64,000 nucleotides of DNA from Hoplostethus atlanticus. Its lineage: Eukaryota; Chordata; Actinopteri; Trachichthyiformes; Trachichthyidae. The stretch is from NCBI GenBank assembly GCA_034670405.1, contig JAXDDX010000018.1, forward strand, positions 5,177,501 to 5,241,500. The letters are read 5' to 3'. The notes below the pieces were generated by a model, which was given only the letters and a program-made list of their open reading frames with translations, ran no database searches and was not told the DNA's origin. Position 1 is the first letter of the stretch; each line of letters begins with the position of its first letter. Positions 11,430-46,040 of this stretch are shown here, piece by piece. A program made the translations under genes and the position numbers.

Positions 11430-14400
11430 TCATTCGCCCCTCTGTCGCCCGACGAAACGATGCAGCTTGTCACAATTGTCCAGCCTCATAGACTCTGCCT
11501 TCTGCTTTAACCTTTCATCCCGGTACAGTTGCCCAAGGTTTGCCAGATCCGACTCTGAAAGGGAGAACGGAACGACAGAGAGAGAGAAAAACGGATTTAT
11601 TTGCAAGATATTTACATTTGTGACCTAAGCGATGTTTCTCAGTAAAGGTTATCCATTATCCAAATAGTCTACTCTATTCTGGAGCTCAGATTTATCCAAG
11701 TCTGACACCTTCCCTGTAACTCCAACCATAATCCATCCATGTTGTTGTGCTAGTAAGCCAAGTAAGCAGTTTACTTTGCTGTTTCTCCTTCCAGCAGCTG
11801 TTGTGCAGGTGGTCGATATAGTCAGTTTCAATGGTTTTCTCCAGCTCCTCCAGGGCGTCTCCGCGGTATTCCTTCTGAAAACTTTTATCCACATAGTACG
11901 GTACGCCCATTTGCTGCGTCTCCCTGGACACCACCAGCCCCATGGCCCTGAAAACCAAATACATCATCTAAATGTATCGATTGTGCACTTGGTGGGATGC
12001 AGCTTTGTTTCATTTCAAAGTTTCATTTCAAAGCCAGTGCTCCTGTTAGGCTGAAGGTGTCAAGACTCACGGTTTGTAGAAGAGACTGTACGGTGGGTTG
12101 GTGGCCATCATCTGAGTAAACACTGAAATTAAGATGAGCATCAGCACAGGAAGAAGCTGCAGGAGGGCTGTGAAGGTGTTCTGTGGAAAGATGAAATCAC
12201 AACAGGTTAGAAAAACACAATATATGTTGGCCATAACTGATAATGCAAAAATGATAAACAATCCATGGCGGCCTGCAGCCCTCTTTAAAAGGCACCCCTG
12301 AAACTACCTGCTTTCTTGCTTTCCAGTAGCGCTCATAATGCCATAATACTATGTAGAGCTTGCCATTTAGAATACCACACCTACAAAAGGAACATCGTGG
12401 TGTGAAATTATGGGTGTTTAAGGGGGATTTGCCTTCATGATCAGTGAGTCACCGACCTGACTGCGGTTTTCCTCCACCTCCTCATCGCGCCTCTCATAAG
12501 CACGCCGACGGCGAGGCTGGTAGAACTGAGTGTAGGAGGCTCCTCGGTTGGTGTACACATGGATATTGCCTGGAGGGAGACATTACACGGTTCTACAGTA
12601 CCTACACTTGCTGTAAATAACAATTTATCTTAGTAAGCCCCGATGGAACCGAAAACACTCACACTAAACGACCGCTTACCTGTGGGAAACCTTCCTCCAA
12701 AGAAAATGTTGAACAGCTCTTCAGGGGAAATGTCAGCCTCAAAGTCTCTGTTGAAGCTGCGGTAGTGTCCGTGGCGCCCTTGGGTGGAGTGTTGGGGTGC
12801 ATTCCCAGCAAGTTGCTCTCCATACTGATCATACTGCAGCCTCTTCTCAGGGTTGCTGAGCACTGCATATGCATTGCCTATTGCTGTTGAGAGAAGAGGG
12901 AAACGTTTTGTCTTTGTGTCCTTGTGTGCAAAGTAAAAAGGTATCAGGATGAATTGAGTTGCACGAGGGAATCAGCCGAAGTATATCTACACTGCTTATT
13001 ACAGAATTTCAGCACTTTTCATGTTAAACTCATTCTCAAAGTCTGTTATCACTACAATGTAGCCTACAGTGGTTGAAGCCCTCTGTTGGCAAGCATCTGC
13101 CCTGTGGAAGTGTGCTTGAGCTACTGCAGAGGCGCTGTTCTGTAGCTGAGCCTGGCGGTATTTGAGATGAGGACTAGTAAACTTTCAATTTTCCAAGGTT
13201 CCATGACATTTTATTAATTTTCAATAATTGGGAAACTAATTTATTTTTAGGTTTTCCAGGACAACTGAGCACCCTGTTATCAAGACTGGAAAGGACTTTG
13301 GTGAGTGTACCCTTTGATTCAGAACTGTCTGTGCACCAAAACTGCACATCAGTACTCAGAAACTTCAGCAAATTCATATTGGATTAAATTGATATTTCAA
13401 AATAACACATCTTGAAAGTCATAGGTATTTTACAAAAGTATTATTGCACATTGCATGCATGCCATTTGTATTGTATCTACTATAAAACAGTGTTCTAATT
13501 TGGCTGTTCTAATAAAAAAGAAAAATTTGTTAATATCTGGTTTGGAGAAACAGAACAAAGCTGAAACATCCTCCTGTACCTTTGAATGCATCAGTTGCTC
13601 CTGGAGCAAAGTTCTTGTCAGGGTGGAACTTAAGTGCCAACTTCCTGTATGCCTTCTTCAGATCTTCATCACTGCCATTTTTGTTAATTCCAAGGATCTC
13701 ATAAAAGTCTTTACAATTCTTTATCCTGCAAGATCACAGCAAAACACATGTCAAAATATACACCTGAACAGAAAAGTTACCAGCAGTACTATGCCGAAGC
13801 AATATGAGGTTATAAAGTGCGCTAAAGTGAGTGGATACTCTTGACACAACAGTTTGTGTCAATGGCTACATTTACTAGCTGTTCTTAACCTGGTTACTCA
13901 GGTAATCTGGTTTTGGGTTGGCACGTGTAAATTTCACAACTAGGCTAGAATAACCTGGTTATTCTCATACCTGGCTAGTGTGGCTTGCAATCATCTTACT
14001 CCTTTCACTTTTGGCTTTTGCCACCTGTGCAAACTCAGACGGAATCAAAGGCATGTAAACAGCTTAACCCAAATAAAACCTTAACTGGAGAATGGCAAAT
14101 AGCCAGGTTACTCTGTGCATGTAAACATAGCTACTGTTAAAAGATGAAGAACAGTGGCAGTCAACTATCTGTTGTTGTAGAATTGTGTGAAACACGTGTC
14201 AAGAGAAAGAGTGTCACTGTGCACCTAAGAACGCCCTGGCGCTGATCCTCTGTGTAGCTCTTCTTTTCCTCACCACTCGCACTACTCCCTTCATCGTTGC
14301 TTCCAAAATCCTCGTCTCGCCAGCCGGTTGGTGGGGGTACATGGTTTGCTCCTGGAGCTGCAGTGCTTCCATTCCTTATTATGGCATCAATCAGCACTAG

Positions 14401-15727
14401 AGGAAAGCAGGGTCTGAGGTCAACTGAGAATTGAGGTGTGGCTAGGAAAGAATATGAGTGGCTTCCAGATGAAAAAGGTTTTGGCCTTTTCAAGTAAAAG
14501 CACTTCATGTATTTTTCCCCATGCTGTGGATTTTGTGTCTCACTTCAAGGTCAGGCCATCTCCTTTTGAACCAGGGGTAGGACCTATCTAGTTTCAATGA
14601 CAACTCATGTAGTTATGTCAACTAACCAACTACTTTAAGAATACCAAGATGCAAGAATACCAAGACTAAATTCACAGCGCTTTTATTGTGTAAACAAAAA
14701 CCATGCAACCCCTGCACAGCGCAGGTTACAGATGACTTAATCTTTCCCTAGCTATCTTAATAACATAGACAGTGAATTAACATTACTATTTCTATTCTCA
14801 ACTAGTGCAGGGATACTAAAGTAGCTTGGCCCGGGGCCAATTTCCACATGGAAATGGGGGGCATTACCAATGCTGATAAACTGAAAACGTATTTTTGCTT
14901 TCAAGTTTATTTCACACATTTCATTCTAATAATTATAACTTCCTTATGGTACATTGGGCCAATGCACTACTGGTCACCACCACATTGCGCTCTCTACACA
15001 GCATGCATAGCTGCAACCATAGAATATGCCACACTAGTTCAACACAGATAGCTACTGAACACTCAATATTTAATATCTACTGTCCATCCTAAGTCTGAGA
15101 GCCTGTTACCTTGCACAATGAGTCAGTACTGACACAACTGACCCCAGGCCGTCTGCCATTATCCTGGGTCCCAGGCTATGCTACTTGAGTGTCAAAGACA
15201 GTTGCCTGAGGTCCGGCCATAATCACCAAAATCGGGCTGTTGCAAAGCACGAGTGCACCGATTTACCAAATGATGTCGTAACCCCCTAACCCTATGTAAA
15301 GCAACAATACAGAAATACAGTCAGGTTTTAACACAGCGCTATCCTACAGTCCGCGGTGCTGTCAGTGAACTGCAGGGAAGGTAGCCCAAAACAACCTGAA
15401 TTTTTAGCTTTAACGTTAGCTTCAGACACAAAAAAACACACACACTAATGAAGCTGGAACAAATTCGTTTCCACCTGTAAAGAGCAACTCTGTATCATCT
15501 ACTTGAGAAACTGATAATTCCTCTTCTTAAATTTGGGGTTAGGCTAGCTACCCACCGTTAGTCAGACAACCACTGCACAATTTGTGTCAGCTAATTTTAC
15601 CTCTGGCCCGGGTGCTGGGGAAAATGTTCTGAGCTTCGTATAGCAGATGCAATGCCCTTTCTTTCCGTCCGGACCGCAAACATAGCTTTGCCTTCTCTAT
15701 CAACCGGTCTGATTCTTCTTTATCCAT
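11430..15727 (-). CDS. dnajc18: dnajc18, J-domain co-chaperone of the ER membrane
   Basis: Hsp40 family member that recruits Hsp70; the DNAJB12/B14/C18 group are single-pass ER-membrane proteins with a cytosolic J domain. Coding exons, 5' to 3': 15727-15601, 14396-14225, 13725-13580, 12883-12680, 12569-12457, 12180-12071, 11947-11775, 11554-11430. All junctions keep phase and give 389 residues. The J domain runs from about 105 to 170 with HPD at 134-136. A G/F-poor linker contains [19 protein letters not shown] membrane segment lies near 257-279 ([20 protein letters not shown]), followed by the DUF1977 tail ([27 protein letters not shown]). The tail [12 protein letters not shown] matches DNAJC18 rather than DNAJB12/14. 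The N-terminus resembles DNAJB12/14 instead, see findings. ATG 15727 is the only start opening this frame. Confidence 0.94.
13863..14134. mobile_element. MITE in dnajc18 intron 2
   Basis: The left end contains GGCTACATTTACTAGC followed by TTAACCTGGTTACTCAGG. The right end, reverse-complemented, reads GTAGCTATGTTTACATGCAC followed by AGAGTAACCTGGCT. The inverted ends are imperfect but clear. Inside are further AACCTGGTTATTC words, typical of the abundant fish MITEs with GTTTACATGCAC ends. It fills most of the 500-bp intron between exons 2 and 3. Superfamily is not certain. Confidence 0.65.
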
Positions 15728-16250
15728 TTTAACGTAACGGTGTTACTTTGCTGATCCAAAGGCTGGCTGCTTAGTTCGGTCCCTGTGCAGTGTGCGTCAA
15801 TATCATATGGCAAGACAGCCGTCTGTAGCTAGGTAAGTTAGCCAGTTAGCTTTGATTACAGCGGAAGGAACGACAGATAAAGACAGCTGCGTTACCGTTA
15901 GCTAGCTAGCTAACGTTGTATGTGTAAGCCAGCAATCACTCAAAATCTTTCGCACTATCCGGTCAGCCAACGATGACGTTTGCTGTCAGGCTGCAGACAG
16001 ACTTGAGGATGGGCCATTTTTATTAGCCGCGGGAAAAACAAAATGGATCGCGTTTTCCTTTCCGTTTTTTAATATCGTTACAGGGGACACCTTGCTAAAG
16101 AACTCTTCAGCTGTGACGTCATATCCGGCGGCGCAAGCCTCAAAAACCTTTGCTACGATGCTAATGATTTCAGAAGTTTCGCGACTTACAGGTTTCGTTT
16201 GTAAATTAAACAGACAATCGTGATTACAGACAATCGTGATTGTTCGTCAA
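15728..16250 (-). promoter_or_regulatory. Upstream region of dnajc18 with CRE palindrome
   Basis: CpG dinucleotides are denser here than in the surrounding AT-rich DNA. A perfect cAMP-response element TGACGTCA sits at 16114-16121, directly followed by ATATCCGGCGG, which contains an ETS-like CCGG core. A second TGACG half-site lies near 15973. No TATA box is obvious, as expected for a broadly expressed gene. Transcription start is not determinable. A 16-bp direct duplication containing ACAATCGTGATT lies at 16211-16243. Confidence 0.5.
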
Positions 16251-16480
16251 CATGTTATTTAATGGACTGTCTGCTTGTACAAATACCATTGTTTCCCTTT
16301 ACCTTGTTGGCCTTGGAGGCTGGCTAGCAGATATATGGAGAAGGGAATGATGGACATTGTTAAAGGGCTCTACAGAAGCTCTTACCTCCGAGCTTGGGGT
16401 CAGGAATGAACAAACAAACTGGACACTACAGCAAAACATTTTATGGCCATAGTGGTTTGAAATCAAGTATATTTGTTCCA

Positions 16481-17045
16481 GTCTAAAGTGTGGACACACC
16501 TGACTGTATGTAGTTTCTTAGACAATAGTGAAGTTGATGCCTGTGTAGGAATTTATTTCCAAAACAAAAAAAATAATTAAATGCACCCCCAAGTAATTTT
16601 CATTTAGAACTTGAAATTTAGAGGTGGAGAATAGTAAGTTAGTTAATTTGTGGAATTTATTTGCGTGTTAATGCCTAATGATAATCAGTTGTGTTGTGAC
16701 AAGGTATGGTGGGTCTTAAATAGCCCTATTTGGTAGAAGGCCATCTTTTCTGGTTGTAGTAGTCCCTAATATGCAGTGCAGTGGCAAAAACCTTAAAGCG
16801 CTATGATGAAACAGGCTCTCATGAGGATTACCACAGGAAAGGCAGACCATGAGTTACCGCTGCGGTAACTTGAGTTCAAGCAGCAGACACATCTCAACAT
16901 CAACTGTTCAGAGAAGACTGCGTGAATCAGACCTTCATGATAGAATTGCTGCAAAGACACCACTATTATGAAGAATAAGAAGAAATAAGAAGAAGACACT
17001 TGCTTGGGCCAAGGAACCTTGGTGTGTCCAAACTTTTTACTTTAG
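16481..17045 (+). mobile_element. Decayed Tc1-like transposon remnant
   Basis: The left end CTAAAGTGTGGACACACCT and the right end GGTGTGTCCAAACTTTTTAC followed by TTTAG are inverted copies. Near 16800-17010 the plus strand, read with frameshifts, gives transposase-like pieces: TGSHEDYHRKGRP, then STVQRRLRESDLHDRIAAK, then LAWAKE, the helix-turn-helix and spacer of Tc1 transposases. Stops and indels break the frame and most of the catalytic domain is gone, so it is dead. Confidence 0.8.
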
Positions 17046-17099
17046 TGTGTGTATATATATATATATATGTTTACATTATTTTATCATCATTTTATCATT

Positions 17100-17132
<33 letters not shown>
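17046..17132. repeat. AT dinucleotide and TTA trinucleotide microsatellites
   Basis: A short GTGTATATATATATAT run at about 17048-17068 is followed by about ten uninterrupted TTA units at 17101-17132. They directly abut the right end of the Tc1 remnant. Confidence 0.9.
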
Positions 17133-17133
<1 letters not shown>

Positions 17134-19847
17134 GTAGTAGTAAAATAAATAGTAAATTATTATAACAAACAATCAGCTATAAGGGCAGGATAGAAGGATG
17201 ACCCCATAGATAAAAAATAAATACAAACTTGAAAACATTCAGAAACTATATTGGACTCCAAACAAGCAAACTAATAGAACAATTACAGCATAATGATAGT
17301 TATCAGTTTCAATTTTTTAAAGTGAATACAGTTTGATAATCACATTTCTCCAGGCAGGTTGTTCTAAGGTGTAGGTTTAAGTTCTGTGTAAGTTTATTCT
17401 GGAAGCCAGTGTAAAATAACTAAAACATGAGCAATCGCCATATTTAACTGAAAACATGCCTTTGTGTAAGCCATACAAATTTAGTTATAAAGCGTGTCAT
17501 ACATTGTTTGCTATCAACATTATTTTTGTAATTATGTTTGGTCATCATGTTTGTTCATAATTATGTTTGAATCATCAACTATCTTAAATATCTTGAGGCA
17601 GTAGATATTGGTGCCACCTCTTAACTTCAGGTATCCATTAGGCAGCCTCAGTGCTCTGTTGAACAAAACATGTCTGATTGAAATGAAGCTAGTGCGACAT
17701 TTCAATCATGGAGACTTCTGTTAGACCATGGTGTGTATAATAAAGGTTTCCCTGAGCAAAACAACATGTTATTAAACTGAAACCAGTGTTTCACGGTTTA
17801 GTGTCCATTACCAAAGTATCACACTTTTAATGTTATTTAATCAAATGTGATGGAGAGAATGTTCTGCCTTTCTTTGACAATTCAAAATATCCAAAATATC
17901 TCCAATAATCTGATGAACAAAACCCTCAAAGGTATTAACCCCTACTAGGTGAAGAAGGCAGGGTCTACATGTTACACTGTCCTTTAATTCACATGTATTA
18001 AAAACTATCTGGATGTAAATAGAGGTTACAAATTCTTTAATTGTTCCTATCAACAAGAAAGTATGCGGCACCATTTTTGTTCATGCATATTTTATTCAAG
18101 AGTAAAAAAATGTGATTTGTCCCATAGGGCATGCTTACAATGTGTTTATCATTTAGGAAGTCAAATGCCAAAATCTATTTTAAGAGATTATAATATGAAA
18201 AAAATGTTGCAAGATAAAATCCATGATATTTGTTTTTTGAAATATGCATGTAGACCATACAAGAACCAGAAAACAGTGGAAGGAAAATCATAAGCTAAAT
18301 TGTAACAATAATAAGAATATCAGCAATAACTATAATCAGAATATAATGTTTCCTTTGAAAAGTAAGTGAGACACATGATTTTCATTGTGTCCAATTTGTT
18401 TACATCTGAAAACCATGCTATCATGCTTTGGCAGCCTGAATGTTGCTTTTCACTGAGATTATGTTCATTCACACTATTGAACATCTTCTGTACATCAATA
18501 GAACAGAAAAAAACACAAGGCTTCACACCTTAGAAGGGCATCTCTGCATACAACAAAACAATATAAAAATAAAAGCAGTGGTAATAAATAAAATAATGAA
18601 AAAAATGGACAAGAACAAATGAAGCCATAAAAATATGTATAAAAACAAGACAAATATAACTTTACAAATATAATTCAAAAAGAAAATAATTCAAGTTTAC
18701 TATTTTGAAAACACAATTATCACAATTAAAATCTCACATAACAATTAGGAACTTAATTGCATGCATTGATGCGTTCCATGTCGTATAGATGAAAATCACT
18801 GTTGCTGTTTTTGTCCATCCTTATAATTAACATACTTATATGATTAAATAGAAAGATGGGAATATAAAGTACAAAAAAGTATTCATATATGAAAGGAAAT
18901 TCTAAAAATGTATGCAATAGTGTCACTTGAGCTCGTTGATTCACAGGTACATATTTTCCAAGATTTCATATCATATGTGACTCAATCCTCTTCAAGGTTC
19001 TAGTAATGGATTTTGAAAATCATTTCCTGTTGGGAACCAAAATATTTCCTGTTTTAATTCCATATCTCTTGCTATATTAAGCCAGTAAGGCTATTTTAGG
19101 ATGTAGGTGGAGTCTTCATTGGCATACTCAGACCAGTGTGAATATGGGAATCTTATTGAGGTTTCAGGGGAAAACAAATATCCACTCCCCAAATATTAGT
19201 GAGAAAATAGGGAGGGTAGTTTTCAGGGATTTTTCTTTCTCATCCTGTTTCTCCATTGACTTCCATATTGAAATTAAGTGTACTTAAAAGCTAGGGAGGA
19301 GGATGATTATCAGGGATAGTACTTGGACACCATCCATAAGGTACCACCTATTCCACACTGTGTTCAAGTATTATAAAGAGAGTCCACCCTACAGCCTAAA
19401 ATTCAATTTAGATATATTGAAGGGAACTCATATCCGATTTATGCTCAGTAGACATAGTAGTAGGCATAGTTAGAACAACATTGTTCAAAACCCCTAAGTA
19501 CATTGCAGGCTAAGGAGGAAGTCCTAGTATCACAAGATATGAAACATGGGGCAAATTTCCAATCTGAGCCCGTCAAGCCCAAACGACACAATGGGTGGTG
19601 ATGGGTTACTTTTTAAATGACATATTTAGGTTGTATGCATTCACAAATTTGTAGAATTTCTTTCTTACTTTGTACTCTGCGTCATAAATCCCACTCTGTG
19701 TGTCTTGAAACAATTTTGTAGCAAATGTGCAAAAACTCAAGGCAATAATGTATATTTGAGTGACTGCACATATATGAATGTATATATATATATTATTTCT
19801 CTTTAGTTACAAGCAGGTGAGAAATAATCAGGTAGTGTGTGACAGCA
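17133..19847. other. AT-rich spacer
   Basis: No exon, RNA gene or clear repeat family recognised. The open frames here are short, AT-driven and lack splice context. It belongs to the spacer between dnajc18 and the calcineurin gene. Confidence 0.6.
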
Positions 19848-20397
19848 GGGGTGCGTCCCAAAGCCCCGAATGACTCCTTCTTTCCTCTACTATCGTCTCT
19901 TTTCCTCTGCGATCCAGAAAGTGATGTTCACCGCTGCCTCGTCGCCTGCTCTCCCAGTGGCAGAAGAGACGAGAGAAGCTGCATTGCCTGAAGCCTCCTT
20001 CAGCGGAGGATGCTCAAGTGTATCCTCTCCAGAAAGTGAATTACATAATTGTCGGACGTGTGCCAAGTAAAGCTCAATCATATGCCATGCTTCTCAGAGG
20101 TAAAGTGATTAAACGATTAGTGGAGAGAAAAGAATAACTTTTAGGGTGATGCTGATAAAAATATAACCCTTTGAGATTCACTTACTTTGAAGTTGATGAC
20201 AAGTTACATCTTAAAACATAGTGAATAAGAAGCTCCTTTTTGGGGACGTTTTCTGATATTAGAGCTTCATGTTACATTTACGATGCTTCTCCTTCCCTCC
20301 CTTTCTTCCTTCATCACCTCCAAGTTCTTGGTAGCAGATGAGTGGTAATGAGGGACGAGAGGAAAGGAGCAGTAGTGGAAGGTTTTGGGACGCACCC
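19848..20397. mobile_element. 550-bp MITE with GGGTGCGTCCCAAA ends (hAT-like)
   Basis: GGGTGCGTCCCAAA at 19848-19861 is the exact reverse complement of 20384-20397. The subterminal parts also resemble each other in inverted orientation (CTCCTT, TTTCCTCT runs). Ends of this type are common on vertebrate hAT-group MITEs. I could not find an 8-bp target duplication, so the superfamily is tentative. It contains several short open frames with no family match. Confidence 0.75.
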
Positions 20398-21129
20398 AAG
20401 GTAAACTTAAATCTGAGATTGCAGTGGTTTTGGTGGATAGGCCACAGCCAAGCACACGTGAGCACCCTAATTCTCTTTCCCCTGCAGGATCATGGCATCT
20501 TACCACAAGATAAATCAATAAATTAAAGTCCTCTGGTAAGATTGCATTGCAAGTTGTAAGAGGTACACATTTTGCTTTTCAGTGTTTTTAACTTGTCATT
20601 TTTAATACTAGCAAAACATGTTGACAAACAAGATTTTTTTTCCTTATGAAGTGGATGTGTGAGTGACTCTTATTAAACTCTTAATAAAGTAGTAAAATGA
20701 TTTGTGTGGCATGGATACTGCAATTATGTCTTCTGTCAGTCCCTATAATGAAGGAGCAGACATTTGACAGCACTCAGAACTACACAAACCCCACCAATTC
20801 AGTCTGTAATTGAACTGAGAAAGGGAACGACAGGCACACACAGCTTTCAACCACACTCTTCCAGCCAAACAGGTTTCCCTGCAGCCTGCTGGCCTCTCCT
20901 TATCCCTGCCCTAAGCTCTGACACCAAGCTCCCCCCTCCCCCGCGTGTGCGGTGACATACTGTCATGAAATAAATTACCTTTTCACCCATTTGAGATTTG
21001 CTGCAGATTTCATGTTCTGTCTGTGGGCCTGTTTTATTTCTGTCTATGTTCTGAGGCCTGATTTCAGGATTTGGCAATGTCTTGCTGCACAGTGCAACAG
21101 TGGCACGGTTTCGAGACTGAGACAGCACA

Positions 21130-43278
<22,149 letters not shown>

Positions 43279-43700
43279 GGGCAGTTGCTGTCTTCGAGGC
43301 AAAAGCGTTTTCTCTTCCTCCTTCAAGATAAACTCTCAGTGTTTATTGTCGAGATCCGGTCGATGCTGTGGCATCACTTAGATGATGCGCCCCCTCCGTG
43401 TGTCGGTGCCTGCGCCGGGTATGACTACTGCTACCCAGTCAGGGATGGATGCTGGATGCTGTAGAGGCTGCTACTGTGCTGTGCTAAGCTGTTATGTGGG
43501 GGAGGATGTACGAACAGAGAGAGAGCGAGAGAGAGAGAGAGGGGAGAGAGAGAGAGAGAGAGAGATGTACTCTCCCGACATGGCGGTGAAGGGAACTCCC
43601 ACGCAAATGTTTCACGGGACTGCCTGATGCTGCCATCAGATGGAGGCTGAGAGGGGGTTGCCCCACGCACGCACGGCGCGCCATGTTTTGGTATTCTTGA
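43279..43700 (-). promoter_or_regulatory. 5' UTR/promoter region of the calcineurin A gene
   Basis: Upstream of ATG 43278 the DNA becomes richer in CpG (GATGATGCGCCCCCTCCGTG, GCCTGCGCCGGG) and contains a GA repeat at about 43517-43565. The latter is a polypyrimidine run in the transcript sense. A second in-frame ATG (43272) follows two codons after the first and has AAG before it. Either start gives the same protein within two residues. No TATA box is seen. Confidence 0.45.
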
Positions 43701-43846
43701 CATTTTGGTACGCCTGAAGATGATGAGAGCGGATAGGCTTGGTTCAACGTGTATAGACGTTAAATTCAATTTAAAAAAACAACACATCTGCTATAGTTTC
43801 AGTCCACGGAGTGTGTGCTTGTGTGCAAAGATACAGATACAATGAT

Positions 43847-43852
<6 letters not shown>

Positions 43853-43877
<25 letters not shown>

Positions 43878-43956
43878 TGCACGCACACACACGCACACAC
43901 ACGCAAGGGACCCACAATAGTATCATACAATAGTATGTCAGATTTGTAAAGTGCAT
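43853..43956. repeat. CA-anchored dispersed repeat, copy 2
   Basis: CA repeat with CGCAAGGGACCC and TAGTATGTCAGATTTGTAAA. It pairs with the copy at 38518-38590. It lies about 0.6 kb upstream of the calcineurin start codon. Confidence 0.75.
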
Positions 43957-44557
43957 TAATACCGCCTACTCTGTAAGTAAATTTAGACTAGGCCTACTTC
44001 AACTTAAAAACTTGTAGTTGTAGTAGTTGTTGTTTTAATGTAGTAACACTCACTGAGTGAACCTGAGAAAATAATATTGACAAGCGTTCATTATTTACGC
44101 CTTTACTAGAGAATATATTTTTAGTGTCAGTTTGTACATCTGTGATAAATTTGTTACACTACATCACAACAAGTAAATGGTGAGTCTAGAAAGACTCTTT
44201 GAGAATCAGATACATCAGAGCCATGTGTGAGAGTGTTTATTGGAGACAAACTGTTGTATTGCAGCAAATCCAAGTCCATACCTTAATTTGTGATGCCTGA
44301 GTTTCAAATGCATTCAATCTTGGCAAAGACACTGACGGTAATTTATTATTTGGTTTACTAGCTAATGTTTAGGGTGTTTTCATAGTACATTTTTATTAAT
44401 AAATGTGCCAGCTCTTCAATTTATTTTTAGATTGTGACTGGAACAGACCAGATGCTGGTGAAGGTAAGCAAATGATGTTAACTTCTCTAGCTCTTATTCT
44501 GTCAGGTAACGTACATATAAACATAAATATAATAAACATAAATATCAATATTCAATA

Positions 44558-44918
44558 TCGTCACCTTCTTAAACTAATGGCCTAAGTCATATTTTAAAGT
44601 TTTTCCAAAAACAGAAAGAACTGAACCAAATATATTGTTGTTCTTTCTTCTGGAAGCAGCCGCCATCTTGTAAAGCTTGTAAAATTGCCTAAGTCACAAG
44701 AAAATGTGACTTAAGCCATTTTTTTTTTTCTTTTTTAATTGCCTAAGTCACACTCTTGACATAGGCCATTATACTACCAGGGTAGGAACAGCATGATCTT
44801 TTCAATAAGGATGTAGGCAATTTTACCAGAGGTGGCCAGCATCATGAAGAGATGATTTAGGCAAAAAAAACATTTTCCTCAAAATATGACTTAGGCCATT
44901 AGTTTAAGAAGGTGACGA
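44558..44918. mobile_element. 361-bp MITE with perfect 38-bp+ terminal inverted repeats
   Basis: The left end (44555-44595) and right end (44881-44921) are exact reverse complements over 41 bp. Taking TA as the target duplication, the element runs 44558-44918 and starts TCGTCACCTTCTTAAACTAA. The word GCCTAAGTCA and variants recur inside in both orientations (near 44580, 44687, 44706, 44741, 44757, 44887). No transposase. Perfect ends suggest recent activity. It lies about 1.3 kb upstream of the calcineurin start. Confidence 0.9.
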
Positions 44919-45959
44919 TATATTTGGTTTTGTGTTGTCACCTATATTCAGCTCAAGGTATTTTTTCCCATCTGGAGCTCCTCCCTTCACTTATAACCGT
45001 CCAGGCTCAGGGTGCAAAATAGTGGAGGAGCAGCCAGTCTAAGACCGGAAAACTCTGGTATGCCTCTCAAATTGCCTTTGATAGAGCAAGGTCAAAACCA
45101 AGAATAACATTGGTGTTGTTGTATTGTTAAGAGTGATACTCCATGCTTGCCTAATTGCTTAGAGTGAGCATTTTTATTTGTGAAATTCATTGTTATGTGT
45201 GTGATGCAATGCATTTTCAAAATAAGATAGGATTTTAAAACTGTTCTAGTGTGTCCACAGCCTCATTCTCTCCACTTGGTGAAATGGTAGGACATCTGAA
45301 TGGTAGGACGTCCTCATGTTGACAGCCACAAACTAAATTGGCTGTTGTCTAAAATACATGTGATCATGTGGCCTAGTTAGCTGCTAGCAACAAGTCTTGG
45401 TTTCACATGAGTAGGTATTTAGGGATTTGTGGCACAAACCAAAGCCTAGCAAAATGTTACTTGCCCAGCTTTTGTAAACATTTTTCAGCTAGACAAAATG
45501 TGAGACTGTGAAATTTCTGTTTACCACTAACATACACAATAAGGTGTTTCTTTATGATTGTCACAATATAATATATTACAATAAAGAAAGTAAAAAAGAA
45601 AATGTAAAGTATATTATGTGTCTTTCAGTGATTTGCTTTAACTGTAACTGTAAGTTTATAAGTTATAGTTTGTCTTTAACATCACATTATACTCACTGCT
45701 CACTGTTATAGCCTGTGATCTCTCTACTCCTGTCTGTGTCTCTGTCTACTCCGGGGGTAGAGTCTGCTACACCGATATTATTTGAAGCTCCGTTAATGTT
45801 CATAGCCTGAGTAATACAAAGCTACCAATCAGGTATAGTTTCTTGTAACTAGCAAACTAGCTAGTTCTACTCAAGGCTATTTACATTACAAATGACTGCA
45901 TCCATTTTCAATGTGTAAAGCTTTCTGGCTACTGAAGAGGAGGCACTGCCTGATTGGTT

Positions 45960-46040
45960 AAAAAAGTCAGAATTCCGAGAAATAAGTCAGAATTGTGAGA
46001 AATAAAGTCGGAATTCCAAGCAATAAAGTCGCAATTAAGC
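45960..46040. repeat. AAAGTCAGAATTC-type degenerate tandem repeat
   Basis: About four diverged copies of a 23-bp unit (AAGTCAGAATTNNGAGAAAT). The unit resembles a simple repeat often seen in fish and frog genomes. Confidence 0.75.

Noticed and set aside
13455-13844. 129-codon plus-strand open frame
   Set aside because: It is the antisense shadow of dnajc18 exon 3 (J domain) and its flanking introns.
11430-15727. Assignment as dnajb12 or dnajb14
   Set aside because: The N-terminus fits those, but the linker, membrane segment and tail ([33 protein letters not shown]) fit DNAJC18 best, and brd8 is a neighbour as in human 5q31.
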